Assembly: GCA_034509495.1 (NCBI GenBank)
Contig: CM067523.1
Coordinates: forward strand, 17,988,379-18,052,378
Length of the DNA stretch: 64,000 nt
Direction: 5' to 3'
Source: Acestrorhynchus altus
Lineage: Eukaryota; Chordata; Actinopteri; Characiformes; Acestrorhynchidae
The position numbers were made by a program, and so were the translations under genes. The notes under the pieces are model-generated. The model was not told the origin of the DNA and did no database searches. It saw only the letters and a program-made list of their open reading frames with translations. Shown here piece after piece: positions 1 through 11,417 of the stretch (position 1 is its first letter; each line of letters starts with the position of its first letter).

Positions 1-1090
1 ACCTGAGGTCTTGTGAAGTCTATGCTGTTGGTGGATCAGAGCTGTTTTAGATGCACTAATAAACATTGTATAAACTCCATTATACAATATAGTATAATAT
101 AAACTCTGTATATACTCCATTGTTTATAACACCAGTGGCCTTCAGCTTCAGGGTCCTGGCTGAGTGGCCACTATTATTCATGACATAATAATAAGTAGGT
201 TATTTAACAGACAAATGGTGTTCAAATAGCATAACATTAACTAGCTAGCTATTATTGACCAAGGCCAACATTGAAACATCACTGGTGCAACATTTGTGTG
301 ATGGATTGCTACCGTCTGCTCCAACAGGCTTTGCTGCAGCCTTTATCCAGAATCACTAGCATGGCTCTAGTATAAACTCACATCATGTCCCATGAATTAA
401 ACCTTTCCTGAGACATTTTTCTGAGATTGTCTGAAAAGCATATCTTTTCACGATTTCCATTGGAGTTGCTAAAAAGGTTTTATCACATGATGCCATGAAG
501 AATCACATTTGTTTTTACAGAACCATTTATGTAAATGAATAACATCTAAAAATAAAAATAAAAACCTTATACTTCTTCACATTGCCATGGTTCTATGTGT
601 AACTCTGCTATTACTAAAGAACCTGGAGAACACTTATTTATGGGTGTAGGGTGAGTAGCTGCTCTGTGGAAGCTGTAAAATGTTTGATTCAGCAGAATAT
701 ATGTTTCTTTCATACTCTGAATACCATTAATATGTGGAACCGGGTGAATAGAGCTAGGTTACTGCCCTCCTCTGTCCAAATGTCCAGTTTTCCACATGCC
801 CTTGGGAAGTGTGAGTGTGGTCAGGACAGGTGTGGTCAAGCTGAGATCAAGCTGAAAGCTGTCAAGGCTTTAATGGCTCTGTTTGTTAAGTAAGTGTCAG
901 TGTTGCTTTCTGTGTGAGAGTGGATGATGAGTGTGTGACTCGTCCTAATGCGGCCCACGGGTGTGTAAGACAATACACCCCCAAAGGAAAGTGAAAGTTA
1001 ATCACCCCCTCTGCTGCATTTGTGGTGTTGGAGTGGTTGTGGTGGATTGCTTCATGCCAGTTGTTGGTGACACACCATTTTTCCAGTAAT
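1..1090. other. AT-rich non-coding stretch, no gene seen
   Basis: No splice-bounded open frame, RNA gene or recognisable transposon was found. Short palindromic AT motifs occur near the start (repeated TATA/ATATAG around 65-120). Reading frames here are short and random-looking. Confidence 0.5.
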
Positions 1091-1097
1091 CCCGGGA

Positions 1098-1098
<1 letters not shown>

Positions 1099-1132
<34 letters not shown>
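1099..1132. repeat. (GT)n microsatellite
   Basis: Uninterrupted GT dinucleotide run of about 17 copies. Open frames across it (poly Cys-Val on one strand, poly Thr-His on the other) are artefacts of the repeat. The 1,133-1,676 flank is AT/GT-rich, with further short GTGT runs near 1,555-1,625, and shows no gene. Confidence 0.95.
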
Positions 1133-1135
<3 letters not shown>

Positions 1136-1676
1136 TCAGTGTGTGCACTGACTTTGCCTTTCGAGAGACATTTAAAGTGACGTTTAAAGCAAATTCATGC
1201 ACATGGTGTAATAATAGTTCAACCAAAGGCAGAAATTATTGTTTTCATTTAGCTTCATTTACCACTTTTTATTTACACAATTACATAATAAATCACTTTT
1301 ATATGTAATGAATAACATTTGCATTTGCAGGGTAGAGACTGCATGTCTGACTTTTAATGTGATAAATATAAGGAATACGTATAGTATATTCATTGTGGCA
1401 TTGCCATATAGTTTGGGCTAGTAGGGACAGAAAGCGATGGGAAAGGGAGGGGTTTCCCAGAGGGCTCTCTGCCTCTGGCACTGTTATGTTTGTTTTTTGT
1501 GGGTTTTTGTTCATAAAGGAGGGTTTTGTTGTGTTCATTTGTGTATTACAGTTTGGTGTGTGTGTGTGGAGGGGGGCTGTATGAAATGGGTGTGTGTGTA
1601 AGTGAATAGGGTGAATGTGTGTAAAGGTGCTTGAGTGTTGTGTTCACATGCCTTGTTCCATTAATATAGAGCAACC

Positions 1677-3000
1677 TTGTTAGTGAACATGGCTATTCAT
1701 CAAGCTCCTTCTCTCACACCACCTCCAGGTCATCACTGCTTACAACAGATGCGGCCTGCCTGTATCACGCTTGGAGGAGCAACACAGAGGATCCTGGTGA
1801 AAGTTGCTCAGGAAAGCCACATGGATGTCACTGAATTAGTGAGGGCTCTGCAGTACAGGTTTGAGTGGTGTCCAGTTGAGTCGGCTAGCAGCCAGAGCTC
1901 AGAAATGGTGAGCTCTGAAATCAAGCCAATCAATGAGGAGCAGCAGATTTATGAGATGGTCATTGCAGGGGTTATTGAGCTGTCTCACAGCCCCTGGGCC
2001 ATACCTGTAGTACTCATTTGTAGGAAGGATGAAACCTGTTGGCTCTGTGTGGATTACCAGCTCCTTAATGCCATCACTAAGCTTGACTTGCATTCACTCC
2101 TGTGTATTGATAACTTGCTGGATAGGTTAGCTGGGTCAACTTGGTTCAGTTCACTGGACTTAAGGATTGGCAGGTACTACTGACCTCAGCTGCCAAGGAA
2201 AAGACTGCATTTACCCTGGGCTCAGAATTATGGCAGTTAATGTTTTACTATTTGGTCTTTGTACTGCCCTGGCTACCTTTAAATGTCTGAAGGAACAGGT
2301 CCTGGCAACTGTCCTGAATGAGCATAACTTGTTTAACTTTGTTGACACATCTAGGTCACATCAAAACTGGGGCTGGGGTAGAGACAGACCCAGCCAAGAC
2401 TGAGGTGTTGCAGGTTTGGCTCCTGGTGCAGAGCACCAAAGACCTACAGAGCTTACTTGGGCTGGTGTAATACTACTGCTGCTTTGTGAAGAACTTCACT
2501 GACATTGCTTCCTCATTGCATTGAATGTAGAGCAGAGCAGGACCCTTTTGTCATGCTGGGGGAAATGACTGTGCTGAGCACAGGTCCTGGCTTACCCCAA
2601 AATGTGGTCTTCAACTCTGATGCAAGCGATTGGGGATTTGGCACTGTCATCACCTTGTTAAAAGTACAAGATGGGGCTGAAAGGGACATCATGTACTACA
2701 GATGATGCATGAGCAAGCTGGAGCAGAACTGCTGTGTGACATGCCATGAGCCGGTGGTGGTGGCAACTCTGCATTTCAGGCAATACCTGTATGGGGTGCC
2801 TTTTGTGCTGCAGTCAGATCATGCTTAGTTGGCCTGACTGATTTGTATCCTTGAGCCTGAAGGACAACTTGCATGCTGGATTACTGTGCTGCAGGAATAT
2901 AATTTCATGACTGTGAACCATGTGGGGTGTATACACAGCAATGCTGTCAAGACAGGCCTTTGCTGGGGACGACTGCCGACATTGTACATGTGCTAAGGGA
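1677..3000 (+). pseudogene. Ty3/Gypsy retrotransposon fragment: reverse transcriptase and RNase H, decayed
   Basis: The forward translation shows Gypsy RT landmarks in order: SPWAIPVVLICRKD, then CVDYQLLNAITKLDLHS and WFSSLDL near 2,160. After a frameshift comes a fingers/palm segment resembling MPFGLCNAPATF, here VLLFGLCTALATF. The catalytic box near 2,335 reads FVDT rather than F/YVDD. RNase H-like sequence follows at 2,700-2,960, with matches to SKLEQNYC, HFRQYLYG, QSDHA, EPEGQ and LQEYNF patterns. Several stops and frameshifts separate these blocks, so the copy is dead. Upstream gag/protease and downstream integrase are not visible. The order of blocks is seen directly; the Gypsy assignment rests on knowledge of the family. 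Confidence 0.85.
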
Positions 3001-3755
3001 GAAGAGATGGATATAGAGTAATGTGCACCAATGTGCATTGCCAACTCTTGACAGCCACCACTTTGGGATTGTCTAAAGTTTAAAATTAATACCTTGCAGT
3101 TAAGTACAGTCAAACAAGGCCAACAGGAATTCACTGAATGATAAACGTAGTAGTAAGAATCAGATTTTATTGAATGATGGCTGTGTTTGACCCTGGAACA
3201 CAGCCGTTGCATTGAGCTCTTCTGTTGCTGCGACTGAGGGGACCTTGGTCAATGGAGATGATTTCAGGTACCATAGATGCAGGAGCAGCTGCAGCATGCC
3301 TCCCCACCAACCAAGTAGGAACAGACACAGCAGTCACCCTCTCTGTAGCCTTCAGAGCTTCGACAGCTGGCACTACCAGGGATGCTGGGGCAGGGGTGCT
3401 GGGCTGGACAGTCCTGTGTACATAGTCCAAGAACTGCAAAACATCTGCCATGTCTTTCAGCTCTGAACCCCCATTGACTGCTTCCTAGCATGCCTCACCT
3501 CTCCCCATACTGGGCTGGAGGCATGCAGTACTGACCTTTAGCACCCCCCTCCCCCAAATTTTTCCCAACTTTTAAGGTGCTGTCCACTTTTGAGAGGGAG
3601 ACCCAATCTTGCTGTTTATGTTGCTTCCTCTGGCCACTGGACTAGGATGCCTTCCATCTCTGGGGAATCCACGGTAAAGGTCTTGTGGCTGAAGGCTAAA
3701 TGGCTACCCATGAACATGGAGATACCAGCTACATCCATAGGTAGGTCAGTCCTTC
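3001..3755. other. Unresolved sequence downstream of the Gypsy fragment
   Basis: GC-richer than its surroundings, particularly 3,200-3,480. Overlapping open frames exist on both strands (94 codons on minus at 3,167-3,451, 84 codons on plus at 3,212-3,466), but none resembles a domain I know. It may be the remaining 3' part of the same element or an unrelated insertion. The shared compositional shift next to the retroelement favours a mobile origin, but this is inference. Confidence 0.35.
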
Positions 3756-3759
3756 TGTA

Positions 3760-4180
3760 ATGACTGTAATGTGTGCTGAGCAGACAAAGACAGACAAGGA
3801 AAGCGGACATAAGTGCAGGGGTTTTGGATTTAATAATAAAGAAAACAAACAGGATACAAACAGAATTACATAAACTGTCAGAATTAGATATGAAAACAAA
3901 CCACATGGAAACATACTGACAACCAACACAATCACTAAACAATACAACAAAGGATTGACAAGGACAGCCTGAATCAGAGGGTCTTAAATAACAAGACAAC
4001 ATTTGACACACCTGGAACTAGGAAAGGAATGGGCAGGGTTACTAATGAGACACAGATGGAAATGGGCGGAGCAAGGGCAGAGACAAGGCCAAAACAAAAC
4101 CCTCAGAAGCACATGGGGAAATAGCAAAACAAAGATGAGGGGATGAGGACAGAGGAGTAGAACAGGACTGATACATGACA
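3760..4180 (-). mobile_element. LTR-like block, probable solo LTR of a Gypsy-type element
   Basis: Read on the minus strand, the block starts TGTCATG and runs through CT/GT-rich text. It contains GCTCCGCCCA and TGTGTCTCATTAG motifs and a TATTTAAGACCC promoter-like stretch near 3,985, and ends beyond an ATTATTAAATCC polyadenylation-like region near 3,825. This is the usual structure of the small fish LTRs I know. No paired LTR or internal coding region is attached. The copy at 8,146-8,530 has the same layout on the opposite strand. Confidence 0.5.
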
Positions 4181-4182
<2 letters not shown>

Positions 4183-4258
<76 letters not shown>

Positions 4259-4260
4259 AT
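4183..4260. repeat. (AT)n microsatellite
   Basis: Perfect AT dinucleotide run of about 34 copies from 4,183 to 4,250, followed by GTATGTATAT. It lies directly at the TGTCATG end of the LTR-like block. It is self-complementary and could extrude as a cruciform. Confidence 0.97.
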
Positions 4261-5139
4261 TCTGCGTTCTGTAAGAGCCTGGAGTTACTTCCAAATATAA
4301 TCATCACAAATCACCTGAGGCTGGACTTTAGTGTGAGTTTATCCAAAATACTCTGTAAACAGAAATGCAAACAAGCTTCAATGAGTAAAAAAAATAACTA
4401 AAGCAAACAGGTCAGCAAACATGACAGTGTGTAACAAAAACAAAAAGACAATGCATGTATACATGGAGAGGAGGACCAAACACAAAGTAAACACAAGGTC
4501 AGAGCATAATATTGGAGCTGCAGTTCTACACTGGTCAGTAAAATGGATCAGCATGTGCCATTGGAGGTTTCTGTAAGCTGCTGTATTTTTGTCATTCTGG
4601 GTCTTTCAAGGTTAAAGGTCCAAATATTTAAAATTACTTTTAATATTTCCCCAATGAACAAAAAGGCATGTGATCAAAAACAATCCCCCTATGAAAGTGT
4701 ACAGTACATTAAATTCATATTCACGTGTTTACTTGAACAAAAAGTAGTTTGCAACAACAACAACAACAAAAAAACTCAAAACAAAACACTTTATGATGAT
4801 GTTAAATTTTAAGGGTTCACAATAATGGACTCTAGTCCATTACATAAATAAAAAATAACACATGTTCAATTTACAATTTACCATTTTAACATTCATGCAG
4901 TTTCAAATTTGTTATTTTCTGAAACGGTTTGCAGCCGGGAATCAGTTGTAGTAGAGAAATCAACCTCAAGGGACATTCCCAGGGGTCACAGCAGATTGCA
5001 ATGGTGTAGTAATCCGATGTGTAATGGGTCACCTTGTTACAGCAGAGTGGTCATTCCTACTGGCCTGTTTCTCAGATAGACTACAATCAGATGCAGCTGT
5101 AAGTAGCATGTAGAACTGTGGGGAGCAGCACTGGAGAGG
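4261..5139. other. Non-coding AT-rich sequence
   Basis: No gene or recognised element. Includes a short CAA run at 4,752-4,770 and A-rich text around 4,830. Sequence from about 4,920 is more mixed in composition and leads into the CNE-like block. Confidence 0.45.
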
Positions 5140-5450
5140 TTGCTTGTTAAAGATAAAGGATCAGTGATATTGACCTGACTGTGTTGATTCATATGAAGCA
5201 CTACGGCTCAAGTACTGTGGCTTCTAATACATCGGTCATGAGCACTGAAATGGTGTATGGCTGGTAAATGCAGCTTGCTTTAATGTGCCTTTTCACAGCT
5301 GTGAAAGGTTTCAGATACTCTGTAATCTGTGATCAGATCCTGTCTGCCTCTAATTAACCCTTAGAAATCATAGCTACTGCCAGTGATAAAGAAATACACT
5401 CTAATTGTATGGTAATGACAGAAGCACAGCAATTCTGAGGAAGGTGCAGA
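5140..5450. promoter_or_regulatory. Candidate conserved non-coding element
   Basis: Complex, non-repetitive text with homeodomain-type cores (CTCTAATTAACCC near 5,350 and CTCTAATTGTATGGTAATGACAG-like text near 5,400) and a TTCACAGCTGTGAA palindrome near 5,293 containing an E-box. No open frame of interest. The call rests only on composition and motif density; no alignment was possible. Confidence 0.3.
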
Positions 5451-7079
5451 TTTGATCTGTATGCAGGGGTGGTGTATTGTTTTTATCAGGTTGGGGGCGG
5501 GGGGCTGACAGGGGGTGTGACTGACAGGGGCCCTAAAAATCTATAACATTTATTTTTTATTATTTATTTTCAGTCAATATTAAACTATTAAACATTAATT
5601 GCTTATTGAGTGTTCGGTTAATTTTTATATTGAATATTTTTTTTTCTTGTTCAACAAAAAGTAAACATTCAGAGCCTTTGCACTGGGGTGCAAAACCCCC
5701 TGAACTGGTTCAATCCCCTTTAAGCAGGCATGAATGGTACTGATCACTGTGAGAGTGAAGTACCATGTTGCATTTAAAAGGAATATCTGGTTACCTGAAA
5801 CACAAAGAAACAAAACAAAAAATTACAGAAATTAAAGCACAAGAGCATGTCACCTGAGTTTTCAGAAAGTAAGGTGGGTGTAGTCTGTGAGTGGCGCAAA
5901 TTAGTCTGTATGATTAATCTATTGAGAATTAGGTGAACACTAGTTATTTAAAGGGTAAATTAGGGCTGGGCAATATGTCAATATTTATATCTATATCGGG
6001 ATATAAACAGAGCCTGATGGGTTGAGGTGATATTGTTTAAATCAATATTTTAAAGTTTTCAAAGAATGTTCTGTTTCAACCTTGATGAAAGCCTTATTCT
6101 GCTCCTTCACACTTAACTGGAAAGACTGGAATCAGACATGCACCCCTCTAAAAACCAACTGATGTCTAGTATAGGGAGAAGCAGCCACGTAGGTGATGAA
6201 GACAAAATGTTCTAAAGTTCTTTAACGTGTTGCTAAACTGCAGTTCAAAGCCAGACATAACCAGACAGAATACACTATAGTTATACAATATAACAAAAAC
6301 ATAAACCTTAGTGCGGACTTTCAAGTGTGAAAGCATCCTTATGTATGATATATAATCCCAATCCTGATAGTCACTATAAAGAAAATGCAATTTGCAACTT
6401 AATTCATCAGTAGAACCATCTTTCTCCCCAACAATGTGATTGGCCATCTTTACATGGCTGACTGAAACCACTAATGTCATGCTTTTCCCCTCTATAGTGT
6501 AATGGTTTGAGGTGACCTTTTATGTGGTACCAGTCTTGGTTGTTGTGGCAATGAAGCAGAGAGGCCTCCAACTGGCTGCTTTGTCTTCTGCACCTATCTT
6601 GCAACTCTTTAAAACATGGTCCCTTATGGATAGTTCTACCTGGAGACTTGATTGCTACACCCCTTTTCCAGAAGAATTACCTCCCCCCACAAAGGCCTGT
6701 ACAAAGGGCCCATAAAGGCCCTTTCTGCTGATTTTCCAAATGCTGCTGTTTTGGTCGCCACTTGTTTTGTGCTGTCAGTCACTCAGGGGGTTGGCTCCAC
6801 CCTGCCTTTCTCGGGGCCCAGAAAATGATGGGGCCAACACCATAGACTGTCATTTAAGATTGTTATTGTTCAAATTATAAAACTTTAACCAGTCTTCTGG
6901 TACAATTTCTATTCCATCGCTTAAAGAACCAAAGAACCCTTGGAGGCACTTCTATTTTTAAGAGCACAGTGACAAAAAAAAAAACTCAGGTTAACATCAT
7001 TTTGTGTTAACCAGGTTTATTAGTCCTTTATGAGTGAATGTAGGCCAGTGTAACAAAATAAAAGTCTTTAAATGAGCCT
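5451..7079. other. Non-coding sequence without a recognised gene
   Basis: Contains G-rich text at 5,480-5,535, T-rich text near 5,555-5,645 and ordinary low-copy sequence. Open frames of 60-100 codons on both strands (for example 6,166-6,480 minus) show no known domain and no splice framework. Text near 6,920-6,970 (aaagaacccttgg-like) resembles a small dispersed fish repeat, but I cannot delimit it. Confidence 0.4.
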
Positions 7080-7280
7080 CTTATTACTAAGCTTTTACTC
7101 TACATTTGCATTCAGAGCATACTAAACACACGCCTGGCATTCATCTTCAGAGGCGCCGATGCTTTGTCCAATTTCTTTCCATGCTAATGTTGCATAAGCA
7201 GGTTTTAGCCTCCTCTAGTCAGATGACTATTATTTAGACTCTCTTATAAGAGAGCTTTGAGCAGCATGTCTTCTGTGTCT
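7080..7280. promoter_or_regulatory. Candidate conserved non-coding element
   Basis: Low-copy text with octamer-like (ATGCTAATG, ATTTGCATTC) and ATTA-type cores, and CTCTTATAAGAG near 7,240, an AT-rich palindrome resembling an MEF2/TATA core. It ends at a long GT microsatellite. Motif-based call only. Confidence 0.25.
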
Positions 7281-7282
7281 TT

Positions 7283-7284
<2 letters not shown>

Positions 7285-7338
<54 letters not shown>

Positions 7339-7344
7339 TGTGTG
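7285..7344. repeat. (GT)n microsatellite
   Basis: GT run of about 24 copies, ending in a GCGCGTGTGTGC interruption. Sequence 7,345-7,629 beyond it is ordinary non-coding DNA. Confidence 0.95.
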
Positions 7345-7629
7345 CATGCTTATGTGATTCATTTGTTGCTTGTGTGATTGTGCTATAATAAGGCTATGGA
7401 TATACATTAGGCATTTGGAAAGAAAAGGGGATTCTCTTGGGGGAGATCAAATGGGCGATGGGTTGGAAAGTGTCCAGGCTTCATCCAGGCTTTAACTGTC
7501 TCTTTCTGTGCTGAGTAAAGGAGCAGAAACACCTCTTGATTAATGCTGCTCTTTTCCTTTCTTCTGTTTGGTTCCTTAGCAGCTGGGGGATGTTTGAGAT
7601 GCTGTAAAATTTACTCTTAATTATGTATT

Positions 7630-7815
7630 TACAGCTTAGCAACCACCTGAGATCAAAGTAACCACCAGGCAAAGTATATAACATATAGCAGCACCATAGC
7701 AATACAATAGTACCCACTAAACAACATGTTAAAAAAACACATAGAACCATCTGAAACAACACTGCAGCTGCAACAACTTAACAACCACCTCGCAACTCCA
7801 TAGCAACTATCTAGC
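7630..7815 (+). repeat. Degenerate GCAACCACCT/CCATAGCAA repeat tract
   Basis: Imperfect short tandem units of the form TAGCAACCACCTnnnATnCCA recur (TTAGCAACCACCTGAG, CACCATAGCAATAC, AACAACCACCTCGCAACTCCATAGCAAC). The same motif recurs at 8,780-8,950, 13,592-13,652 (minus) and in decayed form at 57,060-57,315. It is a commonly dispersed fish minisatellite-like repeat and has no coding role. Confidence 0.75.
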
Positions 7816-7909
7816 AAAGGCCAGTAAATGTTTTGCCAAAATGTGGTCCACATCTCAGCCATTAGTGCCAAAACTGTCCAAGAGTTGGCCCAAATGTGTC
7901 TGGGAAGTA

Positions 7910-8062
7910 ACACCATATGTACCAAGTCAAATGTGTGTATAGCACTTTTTGGAACTGATGTTGTCATAAAGCAGCTTCACAGGAAGAAACTTTGGGAGGG
8001 ATTAGGTTCACAAATGGGGACCCCTGCTCCTCTGATGTACAGTGTGTTTAATTTACATGAAC
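7910..8062 (+). repeat. Short copy of a dispersed repeat (tATAGCaCTTTTTggaAC..AAAGCAGCTTcACAG)
   Basis: Shares blocks with 32,320-32,640: a GTATAGCACTTTTT-like start, ACTGATGTTGTCATAAAGCAGCTT, GAAGAAACTTTGGGAGG and GGGGACCC..CTCCTCTG. The middle GGCAAGGAAAACTCCCT part present in the other copy is missing here. The repeat class is unknown to me; it is a frequent non-coding repeat in teleosts. Confidence 0.65.
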
Positions 8063-8145
8063 AATAGCAGATAAGCAAACAGTAACAATATTGCAGTAAA
8101 GCAGTGACAATATTGGTCCTGAAATAGAGCCTTGTTGGACTATCT

Positions 8146-8530
8146 TGTCATGTTTTTGTCTAGATCTTTGTCTTTCCTTGCCTGTCTTTATTCTGTCGTG
8201 TTTTGTTATGCCATGCATATCAGCACATGGCTCTGTTGTGTGGCTCTATTTATTGTTTCCACCTTTGACCCACCTTGTCATTAGTGTTCCCATCTGTGTC
8301 TCTATTGCAGTGCTGCCCTCTCATTATCTTCTCCAGGTGTTTCTAGTCTGTTTCAGTGTCTTTGTTTCAGTGTGTCATTATCTGTTGTTGTGTATGTATT
8401 CGCTGCCCTTATAAGTGCTTTGGCTTTTGTATTCTTAGTCTGTGTTATTTATTTATTTATTCTTGTTTAATTAGTTTGTATTTTGTTTTGCTATGTAAAT
8501 AAAACCTTACTTGCTTTTACCGCCACCTTA
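8146..8530 (+). mobile_element. LTR-like block, probable solo LTR
   Basis: Begins TGTCATG and is pyrimidine- and T-rich. It has TTGTCATTAGTGTTCCCATCTG and CCAGGTGTTTC motifs, CTTATAAGTGCT (TATA-like) near 8,410 and AATAAAACC (poly-A signal) near 8,500, then a short U5-like tail. The structure parallels 3,760-4,180 on the other strand. No flanking internal region is present. Confidence 0.5.
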
Positions 8531-8779
8531 TGCTCCAAAGATACAAAGACATCTTGTTATTGTATCTTCTTTCTTATATCTTTATATACTGATTATTTCT
8601 ATTTTATTTAATGCTTTTTTGGATGTAACTGGGACCATGACTACATAATTTTGTTCCACTTCATGTACCACTTTTGATGCAAAGGACAATAAAATCTCAT
8701 TTTTGTGTAATTAGAAGATCCATTTAATATTTAATATTTAATATCAAATGCCAAAAGTGTGTTCTTTTTGTGGCTGCAA
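8531..8779. other. AT-rich non-coding stretch
   Basis: Contains a direct run of TTTAATATTTAATATTTAATAT near 8,720 and an AATAAAATCTC near 8,690. The latter resembles the 3' end of another short interspersed element, which cannot be delimited. Confidence 0.35.
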
Positions 8780-8950
8780 TCACCTAAGAATACCATAGCA
8801 CTCACTCACTTAAAACCTTAGCAACCACCTGAAATACAATAGCAATACTTTTGTACATCACTCTGGATAGGGGCATCTGCCAAATGCCACAAATGTAAAT
8901 GTAAGTGTAACTGCATAGCAACAGCATAGTACCCACTTTTAGACAGCCAC
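8780..8950 (+). repeat. GCAACCACCT repeat tract interrupted by a LINE/SINE tail
   Basis: CCTTAGCAACCACCTGAAATACAATAGCAA-type text at 8,815-8,850 resumes as GCATAGCAACAGCATAGTACCC near 8,915. The interruption at 8,852-8,911 is a forward-oriented 3' tail of the type TTTGTAcaTCaCTCTGGATAggGGCaTCTGCcAAATGcc, identical in kind to the tails of the LINE copies at 8,952 and 60,199 and the SINE at 21,341. Confidence 0.65.
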
Positions 8951-8951
8951 C

Positions 8952-9780
8952 ATTTAAATTTACAGCAATTGGCAGATGCTTTTATCCAGAGCAACTTACA
9001 AAAGTGCTTTGCTGTTCACTCAAATATCCTCAGCTTGGTAGTAGAAGCTATAATCCAGAGATACCTCAGGTTTAGATGCTGATGATGACAAATGTTAGGA
9101 TTCAGTATAATTATAATGCTTTGAAGTGTAAAGGGCTCATGAAAGAGATGGGTCTTCAGTCTGCGTTTGAGGACATTTTGGTGCCAGGACAGAAGAGTCT
9201 GGATGCTTTTCTTCAATGCAACTTGAGGGATGGTGGTTCTTGAAGCCTTTCTACAGATTGGATTTTGACTTCTGTCATCATATCCGGAGGGGCTGATCCA
9301 TACAGCAGAGGAGTTACATGACTGAATTTGGGAAAATTAATGACCAGCCATGCCGCTGCATTTTGGATCAATTGCAAGGGCTTGATGGAACACAGAGGAA
9401 GGCCAGGTAGAAGGGAGTTGCAGTAGTCTAGTCTTGAAATGATGAGACTGAAGAAGCACCTGAGTGGCCTCTCTAGACAGAAATGGTTGACTTCTTCTGA
9501 TATTGTAAAGGAGAAATCTGCATGACCGAATCATGTCTTGCTGGGGTTGAGTTATGAGGATGGTTATGAGGCTGAGATACAAGATGAAACCTGTTTATCA
9601 GAAGGTGGGAAAGAGCAGATGAGTTGAGTATCATCAACATAGCAGTGGTATTAAAACCCATGAGAGGGTATCACTTTGCCAAGAGAATTAGTGTAGAGAG
9701 AGAAGAGAAGAGGACCAAGCACTGAGTTATGTGGAACACAAGTAGAGAGTCTGCATGGAGCAGATGTGGAACCCTTCCAA
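8952..9780 (-). pseudogene. Non-LTR retrotransposon (L2-like LINE) 3' region, decayed
   Basis: On the minus strand, frames broken by several shifts give the C-terminal RT region of the teleost LINE I know. It runs IRSCRFLLYNIRR, QPFLSREATQVL, then a SRLDYCNSLL-like block (about 9,440-9,400) and an IQNAAA-like block. It continues as LVINFPKFSHVTPLL near 9,330-9,300. The 3' tail at 8,952-9,000 reads TTGTAAGTTGCTCTGGATAA..GCATCTGCC on the minus strand. The 5' limit is uncertain; 9,600-9,780 has no coding match. A second copy of the same end lies at 60,199-60,745. Confidence 0.75.
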
Positions 9781-10196
9781 GTTACCTAGTAAGAACACTC
9801 CTCCAGGAATTCAGACCATCTCCATGCAGAGCTGGTGATTCCAAGACGACCACCTGGAACACCTTGAAAATCATATGAAATAAAGTAGCAACAAAATAGA
9901 AACAATGAGCTAGTGACACAAAAATGGTTAAGGCTGCAGGTAAAATTGTACAAAAGGAAAATGCAGATGTGGAGGTTATTCCCACTCTTAACCATTTAAC
10001 CATTTAAGAAAATTACATTTGGTTTCCTTGTTATAGCAAGTTATAGCTTTATAAATGCAAAAAAGATCTGTTCCATCTAAAAAGATATTTTAATACAACC
10101 AGACATAATATTTATATAGTGCAAGACACTCAGATCAAGAACCATTTAGAACCCTTTATTTTCAATGAATCCATCCACAGGTTTCACCAAGCAACA

Positions 10197-10198
<2 letters not shown>
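9781..10198. other. Non-coding sequence, no gene
   Basis: Ordinary AT-rich text. Open frames of about 70 codons on minus show no domain. Confidence 0.4.

Positions 10199-10199
<1 letters not shown>

Positions 10200-10262
<63 letters not shown>
10200..10262. repeat. (CT)n microsatellite
   Basis: CT dinucleotide run with two TTTC interruptions. The Leu-Ser repeat frames across it are artefacts. The 10,263-10,850 flank is low-copy text with a slightly GC-richer segment at 10,450-10,620 and no gene. Confidence 0.95.
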
Positions 10263-10844
10263 CCATATCACCCTACTGGTAAGGTGCAATCAATCTGCAA
10301 TCTGGCCACTGAGAGGAAGAAATATTGACTTTTCCTTGTCACGTTTTCCAGATGGATACTGTGTGTGTGTTTTCTTTCTTTTTGGTTATTCCCCAAATAT
10401 CTGAGCAGCGAGGCATAAGCTGTTTGGGCACTATTGATTAAACATTAAAGGGCCAGAGTGTTTCTTGGCCTGTGTTTGACGTGGGGAAGCAGAGGGATTG
10501 ACCTAAAATCTACCCGCTTTTTCTGGATTCCTCCAAATCCCTGCTCCACCAGCACAAGCCTGAAGCCTTCGAAACCCCCTCACTCAGAGAGATTTCCTAA
10601 AGCTAGAGACGATATCAGGGTTATTTCTCTCCATGTAGGAGTAGGAACACACAATACAGGTCAGCAAATGATACAGGACCAGTTGTGGGGGCCTTCAAAG
10701 TAACATGACCACTATTACATGTTGGAATGAAGTTCAGAAGGAGAAGGCAGCAGATTCTTTCACTTCAACTTGGAACATATAAAAATGCTGGTATTGTCCT
10801 CACTGTCCTGTGTTTTTTTTAATGTTACAGTCATGTGAAAGCCT

Positions 10845-10918
10845 GACCATGAACACCTTTGTACCATTTGATTTCAAGTGAACTAAATTGAGAGATGGAG
10901 GTGATATAACTAGGTATG
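10845..10918 (+). repeat. Isolated terminal inverted repeat of a Tc1-like family
   Basis: Contains ATTTGATTTCAAGTGAACTAAATTGAGAG then ATGGAGGTGATATAACTA. The same core (AACTATATTGAGAGATGGAG) forms both ends of the element at 39,240-40,170 and the 5' end of the copy at 62,380-63,125. It may be the left end of the copy whose body is at 12,085-12,835, separated by intervening insertions including the LTR-like block. Confidence 0.5.
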
Positions 10919-11417
10919 TGACAGAGCTGAGGAAAATCCCCATCCATCGATTTAGATTTTTTTAAATAAAATTCTGTCAAATTTGACTGCGAATGCGGTT
11001 TTGGTAAACACAAGGCCAAGACCACCCGTTAAGCCCAGATTTTGTATTTTTTCAACATGAATACATGATGCTTAAACAGGTCACCAGCCACAGGTAGTCA
11101 CAGATTCACGGTGTCCTGTAAAAACATTCATAGTGCTATTTAAATGACATTGAATCATAAAATTATCAATCTTTTGTTATCATGTAATGAACTAATTATG
11201 CATTCTTACACAAAGAAGACACATCAACTACTGTAGTCGTGTAGTATTGTTCGTGTTTACTACTGTTTTGTGTTTTACACTTTTTTCTCATCACATTCAG
11301 ACATTTTCATTATTTATTTATGTAAAGTGGAAGTATAAAGTAAACAACATTCACCATTTAATTCTAATTATCATTGGTGGTCTCTAAAAGATGACCTGCA
11401 GAGCGGAAATCAATGTC

